Source of the DNA: Bradyrhizobium sp. WSM1417
Lineage (GTDB): Bacteria > Pseudomonadota > Alphaproteobacteria > Rhizobiales > Xanthobacteraceae
DNA: 64,000 nucleotides
Direction: 5' to 3'
Assembly: GCF_000515415.1 (NCBI RefSeq)
Contig: NZ_KI911783.1
Span: 3,090,392 to 3,154,391 of the forward strand
The position numbers and the translations under genes were made by a program. A model generated the notes under the pieces. The model saw only the letters and a program-made list of their open reading frames with translations, was not told the DNA's origin and did no database searches. Below are positions 8,732-19,108 of this stretch, piece by piece. Numbering within the stretch: the first letter of the stretch is position 1; each line of letters begins with the position of its first letter.

Positions 8732-8774
8732 CGTCATACCGGGGCCGCGCCACGAGGCGCGCGCCGGGATGACG
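8732..8774. repeat. Short palindromic repeat
   Basis: CGTCATACCGG ... CCGGGATGACG flanks a GCGCGC-rich centre, forming a 43-base hairpin. It resembles the ends of family 2 repeats and lies in the short gap after ccrM. Confidence 0.55.
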
Positions 8775-8783
8775 AAAGGAAGG

Positions 8784-10012
<1,229 letters not shown>

Positions 10013-10149
10013 CCGCCGCCTTCGTGAATAGCTCTCACATCGCGCCTTGCACTGGGTTCGCTCGGCTCATTCTCCATGTTTTGCAGTGTATTTCGCGTTT
10101 CTTCGCGTTGCGGCTGTGATCGGCGCGCAAAAAGAATCGAAATTCCACT

Positions 10150-10220
10150 CGGAAAAAATTGCTCGATGCCCGGAAAAAATTGCTGGCATTGCCATGCTGT
10201 TGCACTAGGCAATAATTGCC
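10150..10220. promoter_or_regulatory. 21-bp direct repeat and 13-bp palindrome upstream of the metallopeptidase gene
   Basis: CGGAAAAAATTGCT occurs twice, at 10150-10163 and 10171-10184, exactly 21 bp (two helical turns) apart. Further right is the perfect palindrome GGCAATAATTGCC (10208-10220). These lie in a 410-bp gap (9915-10324) between ccrM and the rightward metallopeptidase gene and look like protein-binding sites. The regulator is unknown. The remaining part of the gap holds no gene I can support. Confidence 0.45.
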
Positions 10221-10324
10221 GAGCGGGATATTGATTAACGCAATGGAAATTTTACGTGCATGGTGCGTTGAGCTTTGCCGCGTTTGCGCCCAATTGATGC
10301 CAGCCAGGACCGAGGGAAGCCGCC

Positions 10325-11260
10325 ATGCGCTACGATGATTTCCGCCGCAGCGACGACATCGAGGATCGTCGCGACGATGGCGGCGGCGGCGGTGGAGGAG
10401 GCGGGTTCGGCCTTCCCATGGGCGGCGGCGGGCTCGGCATCGGCACCATCATCGTGCTCGGCCTGGTCGGCTACGCCTTCGGCATCGATCCGCGCATCCT
10501 GATCGGCGGCGCCGAGATCCTCACCGGCGGCGGTCAGGCGCCGTCCTACCAGACCGACCGCCAATCGTCGTCCAACGCCAAGCGCGGCGCGCCGACCGAC
10601 GAGATGGGCAGCATGATCTCCGGCATCCTCGGCGAGATCGACGATCGCTGGAGCGAGATCTTCCAGGCCTCGGGCCAGTCCTTTACCGGTCCGAAGGTCG
10701 TGCTGTTCCGTAACGTCACCAATGGCGGGCGTTGCGGCCGGGCGGAGTCGGCGATGGGACCGTTCTATTGTCCGCCCGACAGGACCATCTTCCTCGACAC
10801 TGGTTTCTTCCGCGAGGTCGAGACTCGTTTTCGCGGCTGCTCCGGCAAGTCCGCCTGTAACTTCACCACCGCCTACATCATCGCCCATGAGGCCGGTCAT
10901 CACATCCAGAACCTGCTCGGCATCATTCCGCGCGTGACGCGCCTGCAGCAGCAGGCCGGCAGCAAGGCGGAGTCGAATGCGCTCCAGGTGAAGGTCGAAT
11001 TGCAGGCCGACTGCTTGTCCGGCGTCTGGGTCAATCGCGAGGCGAAGAAGCGGCCGAACTTCCTGGAGCCGGGCGACATCGACGCCGCACTCACCACGGC
11101 GAGCGCGATCGGCGACGACACGCTGCAGCGCCAGTCCACAGGCCGCGTCGTGCCCGATTCCTTCACCCACGGCTCGGCGGCGCAACGCAAACAGTGGTTC
11201 ATGACGGGCTACCAGCAGGGCACCGTCCAGGCCTGCAACACGTTTGGTGGCGGACAGTAG
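10325..11260 (+). CDS. YpfJ-type neutral zinc metallopeptidase
   Basis: A 311-residue membrane-anchored peptidase. The N-terminus is an acidic and basic stretch followed by a run of nine glycines and a single transmembrane helix (about 40-55, GTIIVLGLVGYAF). The zinc-binding helix HEAGHH is near residues 187-192, with its downstream Glu in the ELQADC segment (about 226-231). Cysteines in RCGR, YCPP, GCSGKSAC and ACN could form disulphides, so the catalytic domain is probably periplasmic. The family is common in bacteria and its substrates are unknown. The start ATG lies three bases after AAGCCGCC. Confidence 0.88.
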   Translation: MRYDDFRRSDDIEDRRDDGGGGGGGGGFGLPMGGGGLGIGTIIVLGLVGYAFGIDPRILIGGAEILTGGGQAPSYQTDRQSSSNAKRGAPTDEMGSMISGILGEIDDRWSEIFQASGQSFTGPKVVLFRNVTNGGRCGRAESAMGPFYCPPDRTIFLDTGFFREVETRFRGCSGKSACNFTTAYIIAHEAGHHIQNLLGIIPRVTRLQQQAGSKAESNALQVKVELQADCLSGVWVNREAKKRPNFLEPGDIDAALTTASAIGDDTLQRQSTGRVVPDSFTHGSAAQRKQWFMTGYQQGTVQACNTFGGGQ

Positions 11261-11268
11261 GGGGTATC

Positions 11269-11367
11269 CGTCATCCTGAGGTGCTCGCCAATTGGCGAGC
11301 CATCGAAGGATGGCGAGCCCGTGGCCCATCCTTCGAGACGCGCAAGAACGCGCACCTCAGGATGACG
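11269..11367. repeat. Intergenic palindromic repeat, family 3
   Basis: Outer arms CGTCATCCTGAGGTGC (11269-11284) and GCACCTCAGGATGACG (11352-11367) are perfect reverse complements. An inner pair, CGAAGGATGG and CCATCCTTCG, flanks the centre. The roughly 100-base element can form one long hairpin between the peptidase gene and moaB. It ends 13 bases before the moaB ribosome binding site. Confidence 0.8.
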
Positions 11368-11397
11368 TCAGTGGGCGGTGAAAGAAGGTGTGTTGCA

Positions 11398-11961
11398 ATG
11401 ACCTCCATCGACGAGACAAAACAGTTCGTCCCGCTCAACATCGCGGTGCTCACCGTGTCCGACACGCGCGCGCTCGCGGATGATAAATCGGGCCAGGCCC
11501 TGGCCGACCGTCTCCTTGCGGCCGGCCATCATCTCGCCGCGCGCGAGATCGTCACCGACGACGTCGAGGCGATCCGCGCCGTCATCCGCCGCTGGACTGC
11601 GGACGCAGGCGTCGACGTCGTCATCACCACCGGCGGCACCGGCTTCACCGGGCGCGACGTCACGCCGGAGGCGGTCGAGCCCCTGTTCGAGAAACGCATG
11701 GACGGTTTCTCGATCGCGTTCCACATGCTGAGCCACGCCAAGATCGGCACGTCGACGATCCAGAGCCGCGCCACGGCCGGCGTCGCGGGCGCAACCTACA
11801 TCTTCTGCCTCCCAGGTTCGCCCGGTGCCTGCCGCGACGGCTGGGACGGCATCCTCAAAGCCCAGCTCGACTACCGCACGCGTCCCTGCAATTTCGTCGA
11901 GATCATGCCGCGGCTGGACGAGCACCTGCGCCGGCCGAAGGCCCAGGGCGCGACGGTGTGA
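11398..11961 (+). CDS. moaB: Molybdenum cofactor biosynthesis protein MoaB
   Basis: A 187-residue protein of the MoaB/MogA fold. It opens with LNIAVLTVSDTRALADDKSG and carries the molybdopterin-binding glycine motif TTGGTGFTGRDVTPEA at about residues 78-93. It ends with a conserved LPGSPGACRDGWDGIL segment. MoaB/MogA proteins adenylylate molybdopterin before molybdate insertion, in the cytosol. ATG 11398 has the ribosome site AAAGAAGG 9 bases upstream. Other moa genes are not in the window. A family 1 hairpin repeat follows the stop. Confidence 0.92.
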   Translation: MTSIDETKQFVPLNIAVLTVSDTRALADDKSGQALADRLLAAGHHLAAREIVTDDVEAIRAVIRRWTADAGVDVVITTGGTGFTGRDVTPEAVEPLFEKRMDGFSIAFHMLSHAKIGTSTIQSRATAGVAGATYIFCLPGSPGACRDGWDGILKAQLDYRTRPCNFVEIMPRLDEHLRRPKAQGATV

Positions 11962-11970
11962 GTGCTTGCT

Positions 11971-12164
11971 TCCCTTCCCCCGTTGTGGGGAAGGTGGCAT
12001 AGGCGGCCTTGGGCCGCCGTCTTAAAGAACGCCGAAGCGAAGCTTCGGCTATGGCGCCGGATGAGGGGTATCTATCGGCACGGAGTGCTCGGAGACATAC
12101 CCCTCACCCTAGTGAGTGTGTGTCTACCAGCGTCGCTGCCCTCTCCCGCAAGGGGCGAGGGCAC
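11971..12164. repeat. Intergenic palindromic repeat, family 1, copy B
   Basis: It shares with copy A (131-290) the ordered blocks GCGCCGGATGAGGGGTATCT, a CCCCTCACC...GTGAGT middle, GTCTACC-GCGTCGCTG, and CCCTCTCCCGCAAGGGGCGAGGGC. It lies between the convergent moaB and MarR-acetyltransferase genes. Confidence 0.78.
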
Positions 12165-12195
12165 ATTTATGCGCATCTCGCCCGCTGTTGCAGCA

Positions 12196-13122
12196 TCAGA
12201 GATCCCGCTCCCACGTTTCCCCAATCAGATCCTGCCCGAAGTTGTGATGCGGCTCGGTCTTCACGAGCTTGAAGCCTGCACTTTGATAGATGCCACGCGC
12301 GGCGACCAGGATGCTTTGTGTCCACAGCGTCATCTTGCTGTAGCCCCTCTCGCGTGCGCCCTGGATGCATTGGTCGACCAGCGCGCGGCCGACACCGAGT
12401 CCCCGCGCTTTCTTCTCCACCTGCAACAGGCGCAGCTTGGCAATCTCATCAGTGGCCTTGACCAGAAAGATCGAGCCGACCGGCTCGCCATCCACTTCCG
12501 CGATCCAGCAGTGCTCGCGCGCAGCGTCATAGTTCTTGATGAACTGTGCGCAGATCTCGGCGACCAGGGCCTCGTAGCTGATATCCCAGTTGTAGTCGGC
12601 CGCATAGGCGGCGGCCTGCCGGGAGATGACCCAGCCCATGTCGCCGACGCGATGGCTGCGCAGCATGAAAGCCGCGGGCTGGCTTCGACGCTCCAGCACA
12701 GCCTCGATGGTCGCCATAGCCTGCGTGAGCCGCGTTGCATCGCTGATCGAAAGCTGAGCCAGCATTGCGGCGACCTCGTTTTGCGAGCCCAGGTTCAGCT
12801 TGGCAAAGCTCTGGCGCCCCTTGGCGGTGAGGCTGAGCTGGTATTGCCTGCGATCCGCGGGCAGGGGCCTGCGGGTGATCAGCCCCTTTCCGTCGAAGCT
12901 CTGCACGATGCGGCTGAGATAGCCGGGGTCGAGGCCAAGCTCGTTGCCGATCTCCTTTGCGGCAAGGTCGTCCCGTTGCGCGAGCTCGTAAAGGACGCGG
13001 GCCTCGCTGAGCGAGAACGGGCTCTTGCCAAGGTGCTGGTCGAGCACGCCAAGCTTGCGGGTATAGAAGCGATTAAAGGCGCGAACCGCCGCGACGTGGT
13101 CTTCGGTACCGTTAAATGCCAT
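12196..13122 (-). CDS. MarR-type regulator fused to a GNAT acetyltransferase
   Basis: A 308-residue two-domain protein. Residues about 10-140 are a MarR winged helix-turn-helix (LSEARVLYELAQ, then LGLDPGYLSRIVQSFDGKGLI and a DRRQYQLSLT wing). Residues about 150-308 are a GNAT N-acetyltransferase with the acetyl-CoA loop KKARGLGVGRALV near 238-250. This fusion is widespread, but its acetyl acceptor and inducer are usually unknown. The start at 13122 has GAGGTGA upstream. Just before it is a 50-bp nested palindrome that is almost surely its own operator. It is downstream of, and 62 bp from, a glycosyltransferase-like gene. Confidence 0.9.
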   Translation of the reverse strand: MAFNGTEDHVAAVRAFNRFYTRKLGVLDQHLGKSPFSLSEARVLYELAQRDDLAAKEIGNELGLDPGYLSRIVQSFDGKGLITRRPLPADRRQYQLSLTAKGRQSFAKLNLGSQNEVAAMLAQLSISDATRLTQAMATIEAVLERRSQPAAFMLRSHRVGDMGWVISRQAAAYAADYNWDISYEALVAEICAQFIKNYDAAREHCWIAEVDGEPVGSIFLVKATDEIAKLRLLQVEKKARGLGVGRALVDQCIQGARERGYSKMTLWTQSILVAARGIYQSAGFKLVKTEPHHNFGQDLIGETWERDL

Positions 13123-13129
13123 GGCTCAC

Positions 13130-13179
13130 CTCAATACTTGCCATTGTCAAACAATTATTTGACTTTGGCAAGTATCGAG
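13130..13179 (-). promoter_or_regulatory. 50-bp nested palindromic operator of the MarR-GNAT gene
   Basis: Outer arms at 13130-13143 (CTC-A-ATACTTGCCA) and 13166-13179 (TGGCAAGTAT-C-GAG) match in 13 of 14 positions. Inside, GTCAAA (13146-13151) and TTTGAC (13158-13163) form a second inverted repeat about the same centre. The A/T-rich centre and position next to the ribosome binding site favour an operator over a terminator. Confidence 0.75.
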
Positions 13180-13184
13180 GTGCC

Positions 13185-13760
13185 TCAGCCGACCATGACG
13201 ATCCGGCTGCGCAGCATGATCCGCGACGAGCGGCCGAGGCGCCGGAGCAGCCGCGCCTCGGAGCGGCGAGCCTGGGGCGGGTAGCCGCCGATGCGGTCGT
13301 AGTGATCACGCCCGATCAAAAGTCCCTGATCGGCGAAGGGGCCGACGAGCTTGCGAACCAGGGCCCAGAGGATACCGCGGAAGCCGGTATCGGCGTAAGG
13401 CGAGCGGGCATAGCGGAAGACGGCCGCACGATCCCGGCCGCTGGTCGAGACGGACTGGATGAACTGGGTGGTTTCCTCGATCCAGCCGGTTTCCAGCACG
13501 GCGCCCGCGGGGAGGAACATCAGCCAGGACGAACGGGCCTGGAGTGCGCCGGCGGCAAGCGCGGCGCCTTGCGTGGATCCTTCGAAGCCGATGAAACGGC
13601 AGCCCGCGACATCGGCAACGCGCTCGATAACGCCATTGCGGGTGCCGTCGACCAGGAGCACTTCCCTGATGATGCCTGCGGCGGCACCGGGCACCAGGGC
13701 GGCCAGAGTGGCGACCGCTGTCTGCTCGACACCTTCGGTCGGAATGATGACGCTCAGCAT
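13185..13760 (-). CDS. Family 2 glycosyltransferase-like protein, small
   Basis: A 191-residue protein opening with MLSVIIPTEG, the first strand of the GT-A glycosyltransferase fold. EVLLVDGT follows where the nucleotide-sugar loop should be, and SSWLMFLPAGAVLE where the DxD-like segment should be. The canonical DxD is not seen (the equivalent reads LPAGA), so activity is uncertain. The C-terminus is basic (RRLGRSSRIMLRSR). The ATG at 13760 is preferred to GTG 13781 because it starts directly with the first strand. Its 3' end abuts the palindromic operator of the next gene. Confidence 0.7.
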   Translation of the reverse strand: MLSVIIPTEGVEQTAVATLAALVPGAAAGIIREVLLVDGTRNGVIERVADVAGCRFIGFEGSTQGAALAAGALQARSSWLMFLPAGAVLETGWIEETTQFIQSVSTSGRDRAAVFRYARSPYADTGFRGILWALVRKLVGPFADQGLLIGRDHYDRIGGYPPQARRSEARLLRRLGRSSRIMLRSRIVMVG

Positions 13761-14101
13761 GATTGAGGCTTCAGTGTCCACACTTCGGGAGAAGCGTAGC
13801 TCATTATGAGGGCGTCATAAAACATGTGGCGTTGCCGAGCGCAACTTTGCGGCCGCGCTTCGGTAGACGATGGTAAACCGCTGCAGCCGTCGCATCCAAA
13901 TATGTCCCGTACGGGGCGCGATATTGCCGAATGTGTCGGCCCCAGCCTGTCCTGTCCGTATTAATCCGGAGGTGTGCCGCAATATTGCCCGGTGTGCCTG
14001 CCGTTCGCAATCCTGCAAGAAGAGGATGCGATAGCGGACGAGCGCGAGAACGGGAAAAACGTGCAATCACGCTGCTGACGAGGGCTTCGAATGAACCCCG
14101 G
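13761..14101. other. Intergenic region with small inverted repeat
   Basis: 341 bases without a supported gene, between two leftward units. TTATGA-GGGCG-TCATAA (13804-13820) is a perfect 6-bp inverted repeat that could be an operator for the glycosyltransferase-like gene. The sequence ATATTGCC occurs twice near 13920 and 13982. Nothing else is recognisable. Confidence 0.45.
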
Positions 14102-15286
14102 TCAACTTGCTGTTCGCAGCACCGCCGCACAATGTCGTGCGATCATCAGTTCCTCGTTCGTTGGAATGATGAAGACATCGACTGCGCTATCGCCATCGCT
14201 AATGCGCTCGCGCGCCACGTCATTCGCAGCCGCATCGATGCGCACACCGAGCCAATCGAGACGCTCACCGATCGCGCTGCGGATTTCGCTGGCATGCTCG
14301 CCGATGCCGCCGGTGAAGACCAGGCAGTCCAGCCCGGCAAGCGTCGTCGCCATCGCCGCCACCTCCTGCGCGGCGCGGAAGGTGAAGAGCTCGACCGCCT
14401 CCCGTGCCGCAGCTTCGCTGCTCGCAAGCAGCGTGCGCATGTCCGACGCGATGCAGGAGACGCCGAGCAGGCCCGATTCGTGATAGAGCAGGTGCTGGAC
14501 ATCTTCGACCGACATCTTTTCGTGCTGTTGCAGATAGAGCAGCACGCCCGGGTCGAGCCTGCCGCAGCGCGTGCCCATCACCAGCCCGTCGAGCGGCGTC
14601 AGTCCCATCGTGGTGTCTATGCTGCGGCCGTCGCGCAAGCCGCACAGGCTCGCGCCATTGCCGAGATGCGCGATCACAGTGCGTTTTGCGACGAGCTGTG
14701 GTGCGATTCGGGCGAGCCGTCCCGCGACATATTCGAACGAGAGGCCGTGAAATCCGTAGCGCCGGACGCCGCGCTCTTCATAACGTCGCGGAATGGCGAA
14801 GCGGCTGACGGGCGGCGCAATGCCGTGGTGGAAAGCGGCGTCGAAGCAGGCGATCTGCGTCAGGTCTGGCCTGATCGCCCTGATGGCGCGGACCGGCGCC
14901 AGGCAGCGCGGCTGGTGCAGCGGTGCCAGCGGCGTCAGCGCTTCCAGCTTTGCGGTGACATCGTCCGTCAGCTCGACCGGAGCGGAATAGTCCGGACCGC
15001 CATGGACGACGCGGTGGCCGACGGCGCGCAAGGGATAGCCGCCGAAACGATCCTCGATGAAGCCGAGTACGTCCGCGAACAGATGATCGCTGGCCGCATC
15101 CGATGCCTCCCTCCGCTTCTCGAACAGGTCTTCACCCGCGGGGCTCTTCACGACGAGCCGCGGCTTCGTCTCGTGCTCGTCGAGCAGGCCGTTGCAGAGC
15201 AGGGTGGGCTCGGCCGCCGAGATCTCGAACAGGCCGAATTTGATGCTCGACGATCCCGAGTTGAGAACGAGAACCGAGTTCAACAT
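14102..15286 (-). CDS. ackA: Acetate kinase
   Basis: A 394-residue enzyme that converts acetyl phosphate and ADP to acetate and ATP in the cytosol. Visible family motifs are LNSGSSSIKF at the N-terminus, GHRVVHGG, CFDAAFHH, YGFHGLS, the signature TMGLTPLDGLVMGTRCG, and FTGGIGEH near the C-terminus. The length is normal. The start at 15286 lies 8 bases after the phosphoketolase stop, so the two are one operon. Together they turn xylulose or fructose phosphates into acetate with ATP. No phosphotransacetylase gene is in the window. Confidence 0.95.
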   Translation of the reverse strand: MLNSVLVLNSGSSSIKFGLFEISAAEPTLLCNGLLDEHETKPRLVVKSPAGEDLFEKRREASDAASDHLFADVLGFIEDRFGGYPLRAVGHRVVHGGPDYSAPVELTDDVTAKLEALTPLAPLHQPRCLAPVRAIRAIRPDLTQIACFDAAFHHGIAPPVSRFAIPRRYEERGVRRYGFHGLSFEYVAGRLARIAPQLVAKRTVIAHLGNGASLCGLRDGRSIDTTMGLTPLDGLVMGTRCGRLDPGVLLYLQQHEKMSVEDVQHLLYHESGLLGVSCIASDMRTLLASSEAAAREAVELFTFRAAQEVAAMATTLAGLDCLVFTGGIGEHASEIRSAIGERLDWLGVRIDAAANDVARERISDGDSAVDVFIIPTNEELMIARHCAAVLRTAS

Positions 15287-15294
15287 GGCTGCTG

Positions 15295-17709
15295 TCAGTC
15301 GCCTGCCTCCGCCGGCGTGTTGCCGCCAGCGCTGTTCTGCCAGACCCATTCCTGGATTTCCGGCATGTCCTCGCCGTATTCGCGCACATAGCGCGAATGC
15401 TCGATCAGCTTGTCGCGGAATTGCTGCTTCACCTGCGCCGCCCTGGTCGCGAGCCCCGGCACGCGCTCGATCGCCTCGATCGCGAGGTGATAGCGGTCGA
15501 GCTCGTTGAGCACGACCATGTCGAACGGCGTCGTCGTGGTGCCTTCCTCGGCAAAACCGCGGACGTGCATGCCGGCGTGGCTGGTGCGGTTATAGGTCAG
15601 CCGGTGGATCAGATAGGGATAGCCGTGATAGGCGAAGATCACCGGCTTGTCGCGGGTGAACAGGCCGTCGAAGTCGCGGTCGGACAAGCCGTGCGGGTGC
15701 TGCTCCCTGGGTTGCAGCGTCATGAGGTCGACGACGTTGACGACGCGGATCTTCAGCTCGGGCAGCGCCTTGCGCAGCAGATCGACGGCGGCGAGCGTTT
15801 CCAGTGTCGGCACGTCGCCGGCGCAGGCCATCACGACATCGGGCTCGCCATTCGCGTCTTCAGTGCCGGCCCAGCTCCAGATGCCGATGCCGGCATCGCA
15901 GTGCGTGGCTGCCTCCTGCATCGACAGCCATTGCGGCGCCGGCTGCTTGCCGGCGACGATGACGTTGATGCGGTCATAGGTGCGCAGGCAGTGATCGGCG
16001 ATCCACAGCAGCGTGTTGGCGTCCGGTGGGAAGTAAATGCGGACGATGTCGGCCTTCTTGTTGGCGACGAGATCGACGAATCCGGGGTCCTGATGGCTGA
16101 AGCCGTTGTGGTCCTGCCGCCAGACATGCGATGTCAGCAAATAGTTGAGCGAGGCAATCGGGCGTCGCCACGGCAGATGCCGCGTCACTTTCAGCCATTT
16201 GGCGTGCTGGTTGAACATGGAATCCACGATGTGGATGAACGCCTCGTAGCAGGAGAAGAAGCCGTGGCGTCCGGTGAGCAGGTAGCCCTCTAACCAGCCC
16301 TGGCAGAGATGCTCGCTCAGGACTTCCATCACGCGTCCGTCCTGGGCGAGATGCACGTCGTAAGGTTTTGTCGGCTCCATCCAGACCCGTTCGGTGGCCT
16401 CGAACACCGCATCGAGCCTGTTTGACGCCGTTTCGTCCGGGCCCATGATGCGGAAGTTGCGGGCCTCGGCGTTGAGGCGGATGACGTCGCGCAGGAATTT
16501 GCCGAGCTCGCGGGTTGCCTCCGCCACGATGCCGCCCGGTTGAGGGACCTCGACGGCGAAGCTGCGGAAGTCCGGCAGCTTCAGCTCCTTCTTCAGAAGG
16601 CCGCCATTAGCGTGCGGATTAGCGCCCATGCGGCGATGGCCTTCGGGCGCGAGCGCCTGGAGCTCGGCAATGAGCGCGCCGTTCGCGTCGAACAGCTTTT
16701 CCGGCTCGTAGCTGCGCATCCAGTCTTCGAGAATCTTCAGATGCGCCGGATTCTCGCGACAGTTCGCGACCGGCACCTGATGTGCACGCCAAAAACCTTC
16801 GACCTTCTTGCCGTCGACTTCCTTGGGGCCGGTCCAGCCCTTGGGGCTGCGCAGCACGATCATCGGCCAGCGCGGGCGTTCGACGCTCTCGCGGCCGTCG
16901 CGGGCGTGCTGCTGGATCGACCGGATGCTGGCGAGCGCGACGTCGAGCGCGTCCGCCATGGCCTGGTGCATCAATTTAGGATCGTCGCCCTCGACGAACA
17001 GCGGCTCGTGGCCGAGCCCGCGGAAGAGATCGCGGATCTCGTCGTCGCGCATCCGCCCGAGCACGGTTGGATTGGCAATCTTGTAACCGTTGAGATGCAG
17101 GATCGGCAGCACCGCGCCGTCATGCGCTGGATTGAGGAACTTGTTGGAGTGCCAGGACGCCGCGAGCGGGCCGGTCTCGGCCTCGCCGTCTCCGACGACA
17201 CAGGTGACGATCAGGTCGGGATTGTCGAAGGCCGCGCCATAGGCATGCACCAGCGCGTAACCGAGCTCACCGCCTTCGTGGATCGAGCCCGGCGTTTCCG
17301 GCGCCGCGTGACTCGGGATGCCGCCGGGGAAGGAGAATTGCCTGAACAGCTTGCGCAACCCCTCGGCATCGCGCGCGATATCGGGATAGATCTCGCTGTA
17401 GCTGCCTTCGAGATAGGTGTTGGCGACCATGCCGGGGCCGCCGTGGCCGGGACCGCAGACATAGATCACGCTCAGGTCCAGCGCGCGGATGACGCGGTTG
17501 AGATGGGCATAAATGAAGTTCAAACCGGGAGTCGTGCCCCAATGGCCGAGCAAACGCGGCTTGATGTGCTCGGGCCGCAACGGCTCGCGCAGCAGCGGGT
17601 TGTCGAGAAGGTAGATCTGCCCGACGGAGAGATAGTTCGCGGCGCGCCAATAGCGGTCAACGAGGTCGAGGTCGCTGCTTGCTGCGGCCAATTGTTGTTG
17701 ATTTGTCAT
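15295..17709 (-). CDS. xfp: Xylulose-5-phosphate/fructose-6-phosphate phosphoketolase
   Basis: An 804-residue thiamine-diphosphate enzyme of normal length. It cleaves xylulose 5-phosphate (or fructose 6-phosphate) with phosphate to acetyl phosphate and an aldose phosphate. Motifs visible are [35 protein letters not shown], the diphosphate-binding [32 protein letters not shown] and SHQDPGF. The start MTNQQQ at 17709 is chosen over an upstream in-frame ATG 18 bases earlier because a short N-terminal tail is usual. It is followed at once by ackA, forming a phosphoketolase-acetate kinase bypass. Confidence 0.95.
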   Translation of the reverse strand: MTNQQQLAAASSDLDLVDRYWRAANYLSVGQIYLLDNPLLREPLRPEHIKPRLLGHWGTTPGLNFIYAHLNRVIRALDLSVIYVCGPGHGGPGMVANTYLEGSYSEIYPDIARDAEGLRKLFRQFSFPGGIPSHAAPETPGSIHEGGELGYALVHAYGAAFDNPDLIVTCVVGDGEAETGPLAASWHSNKFLNPAHDGAVLPILHLNGYKIANPTVLGRMRDDEIRDLFRGLGHEPLFVEGDDPKLMHQAMADALDVALASIRSIQQHARDGRESVERPRWPMIVLRSPKGWTGPKEVDGKKVEGFWRAHQVPVANCRENPAHLKILEDWMRSYEPEKLFDANGALIAELQALAPEGHRRMGANPHANGGLLKKELKLPDFRSFAVEVPQPGGIVAEATRELGKFLRDVIRLNAEARNFRIMGPDETASNRLDAVFEATERVWMEPTKPYDVHLAQDGRVMEVLSEHLCQGWLEGYLLTGRHGFFSCYEAFIHIVDSMFNQHAKWLKVTRHLPWRRPIASLNYLLTSHVWRQDHNGFSHQDPGFVDLVANKKADIVRIYFPPDANTLLWIADHCLRTYDRINVIVAGKQPAPQWLSMQEAATHCDAGIGIWSWAGTEDANGEPDVVMACAGDVPTLETLAAVDLLRKALPELKIRVVNVVDLMTLQPREQHPHGLSDRDFDGLFTRDKPVIFAYHGYPYLIHRLTYNRTSHAGMHVRGFAEEGTTTTPFDMVVLNELDRYHLAIEAIERVPGLATRAAQVKQQFRDKLIEHSRYVREYGEDMPEIQEWVWQNSAGGNTPAEAGD

Positions 17710-17882
17710 GTTCCTGCCGACCTTCACCCGGGATCGTCACCAACCGAGTTCCGGCGAGATCGATCCCTCGGCAGCATCAAACGAGATCGCCGTGACGCCA
17801 CTGTTGCGTGAGGTCAAAAGCGGGCGCGCGAAGTTTGGGCAGCTCTACTGTGCATGGGGTTGTTTTCACGTTTTTGGTTTGT

Positions 17883-17897
17883 GTTCTTGATTTGTTC
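17883..17897 (+). promoter_or_regulatory. LexA (SOS) box
   Basis: GTTC-TTGATTT-GTTC is a perfect match to the alphaproteobacterial LexA site GTTC-N7-GTTC. It ends 23 bases before the ATG of the radical SAM gene, in the core promoter. It lies in the 211-bp gap that also holds the divergent phosphoketolase promoter. Confidence 0.7.
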
Positions 17898-17920
17898 CTT
17901 CGACGTGCTATCTTAGCTTC

Positions 17921-19084
17921 ATGAGTCCAGCATCCTCTCATGCTCTCAAGCACCCGACGGTCACGGCGCCCTCCGAGCCGGCGGGTGCGCCTTCTGACTT
18001 CCCTGAGCTGGCGGTCGCCATCGACCGCCAGCGCAGGCGAGGCCGGGGCGCGCAGTCTAACGCCAGCGGCCGCTTTGAGGCCGAGGCGCGCGTCGCATTC
18101 GACGATGGCTGGCAGAGCCTTGAAGAACTGCCGCCGTTCAAGACCACGGTCGGGATCGACACCTCGCGCAAGGTGATCACCCGCAACGAATCTCCCGACA
18201 TCGGCTTCGACCGCTCGATCAATCCCTACCGCGGCTGCGAGCACGGCTGCGTCTATTGCTTCGCGCGGCCGACGCATGCCTATCTCGGCTTGTCGCCGGG
18301 GCTCGACTTCGAGTCGAAGCTGTTCGTGAAGCCCGAGGCGCCGGCGCTGCTTGAGAAGGAGCTTGCGGCGCCGGGCTACGAGCCGCGGATGATCGCGATC
18401 GGCACCAACACCGATCCCTATCAGCCGATCGAACGCGAGCGCAAAATCATGCGCGGCATTCTGGAGGTGCTGGAGCGCGCCGGCCATCCCGTCGGGATCG
18501 TCACCAAGTCGGCGCTGGTGACCCGCGACATCGACATTCTCGCGCGCATGGCCAAGCGCAACCTCGCCAAGGTCGGCATCTCCGTGACCTCGCTCGATCC
18601 GAAACTGGCGCGCACCATGGAGCCGCGGGCGTCCACGCCGCCAAAGCGGCTGGAGGCGCTGAAGCAGCTTTCCGAGGCCGGCATTCCGACCACCGTCATG
18701 GTCGCGCCCGTCATCCCCGCGCTGAACGATTCCGAGATCGAACGCATCCTGGATGCTGCGGCCCATGCCGGCGTCAAGGAAGCCTCCTACGTGCTGCTGC
18801 GGTTGCCACTCGAGGTGCGCGATCTCTTCCGCGAATGGCTGATGGCGAACTATCCGGACCGCTATCGTCACGTCTTCACGCTGATCCGCGACATGCGCGG
18901 CGGCCGGGACTACGACGCGAAATGGGGCGAGCGCATGAAGGGCACCGGCCCGATGGCCTGGACCATCGGCCGCCGCTTCGAGATCGCCTGCGACAGGCTC
19001 GGGCTGAACAAGCGGCGCTCCAAGCTGACGACGGATCATTTTGCCAAGCCGAAGCGGAACGGCGATCAGCTCAGCCTGTTCTGA
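17921..19084 (+). CDS. PA0069-family radical SAM protein (spore photoproduct lyase-like)
   Basis: A 387-residue enzyme. The iron-sulphur motif is CEHGCVYC, Cys106-x3-Cys110-x2-Cys113, following NPYRG, as in the spore photoproduct lyase relatives annotated PA0069. The AdoMet-radical barrel continues with IGTNTDPYQP, TKSALVTRDIDIL and SVTSLDPKLARTMEPR. The reaction is not established; relatives repair or modify nucleic acids. A perfect LexA box sits directly upstream, which argues for a role in DNA damage. It is followed 24 bases later by a VOC-family gene, possibly co-transcribed. Confidence 0.9.
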   Translation: MSPASSHALKHPTVTAPSEPAGAPSDFPELAVAIDRQRRRGRGAQSNASGRFEAEARVAFDDGWQSLEELPPFKTTVGIDTSRKVITRNESPDIGFDRSINPYRGCEHGCVYCFARPTHAYLGLSPGLDFESKLFVKPEAPALLEKELAAPGYEPRMIAIGTNTDPYQPIERERKIMRGILEVLERAGHPVGIVTKSALVTRDIDILARMAKRNLAKVGISVTSLDPKLARTMEPRASTPPKRLEALKQLSEAGIPTTVMVAPVIPALNDSEIERILDAAAHAGVKEASYVLLRLPLEVRDLFREWLMANYPDRYRHVFTLIRDMRGGRDYDAKWGERMKGTGPMAWTIGRRFEIACDRLGLNKRRSKLTTDHFAKPKRNGDQLSLF

Positions 19085-19108
19085 GGGACGAAGTGAGAGA
19101 GGCGGCGT

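Noticed and set aside
13130..13179. The 50-bp palindrome as a rho-independent terminator
   Set aside because: The centre is A/T-rich with no G+C-rich closing stem or U-tract, and it abuts a MarR-type gene start, which fits an operator better.
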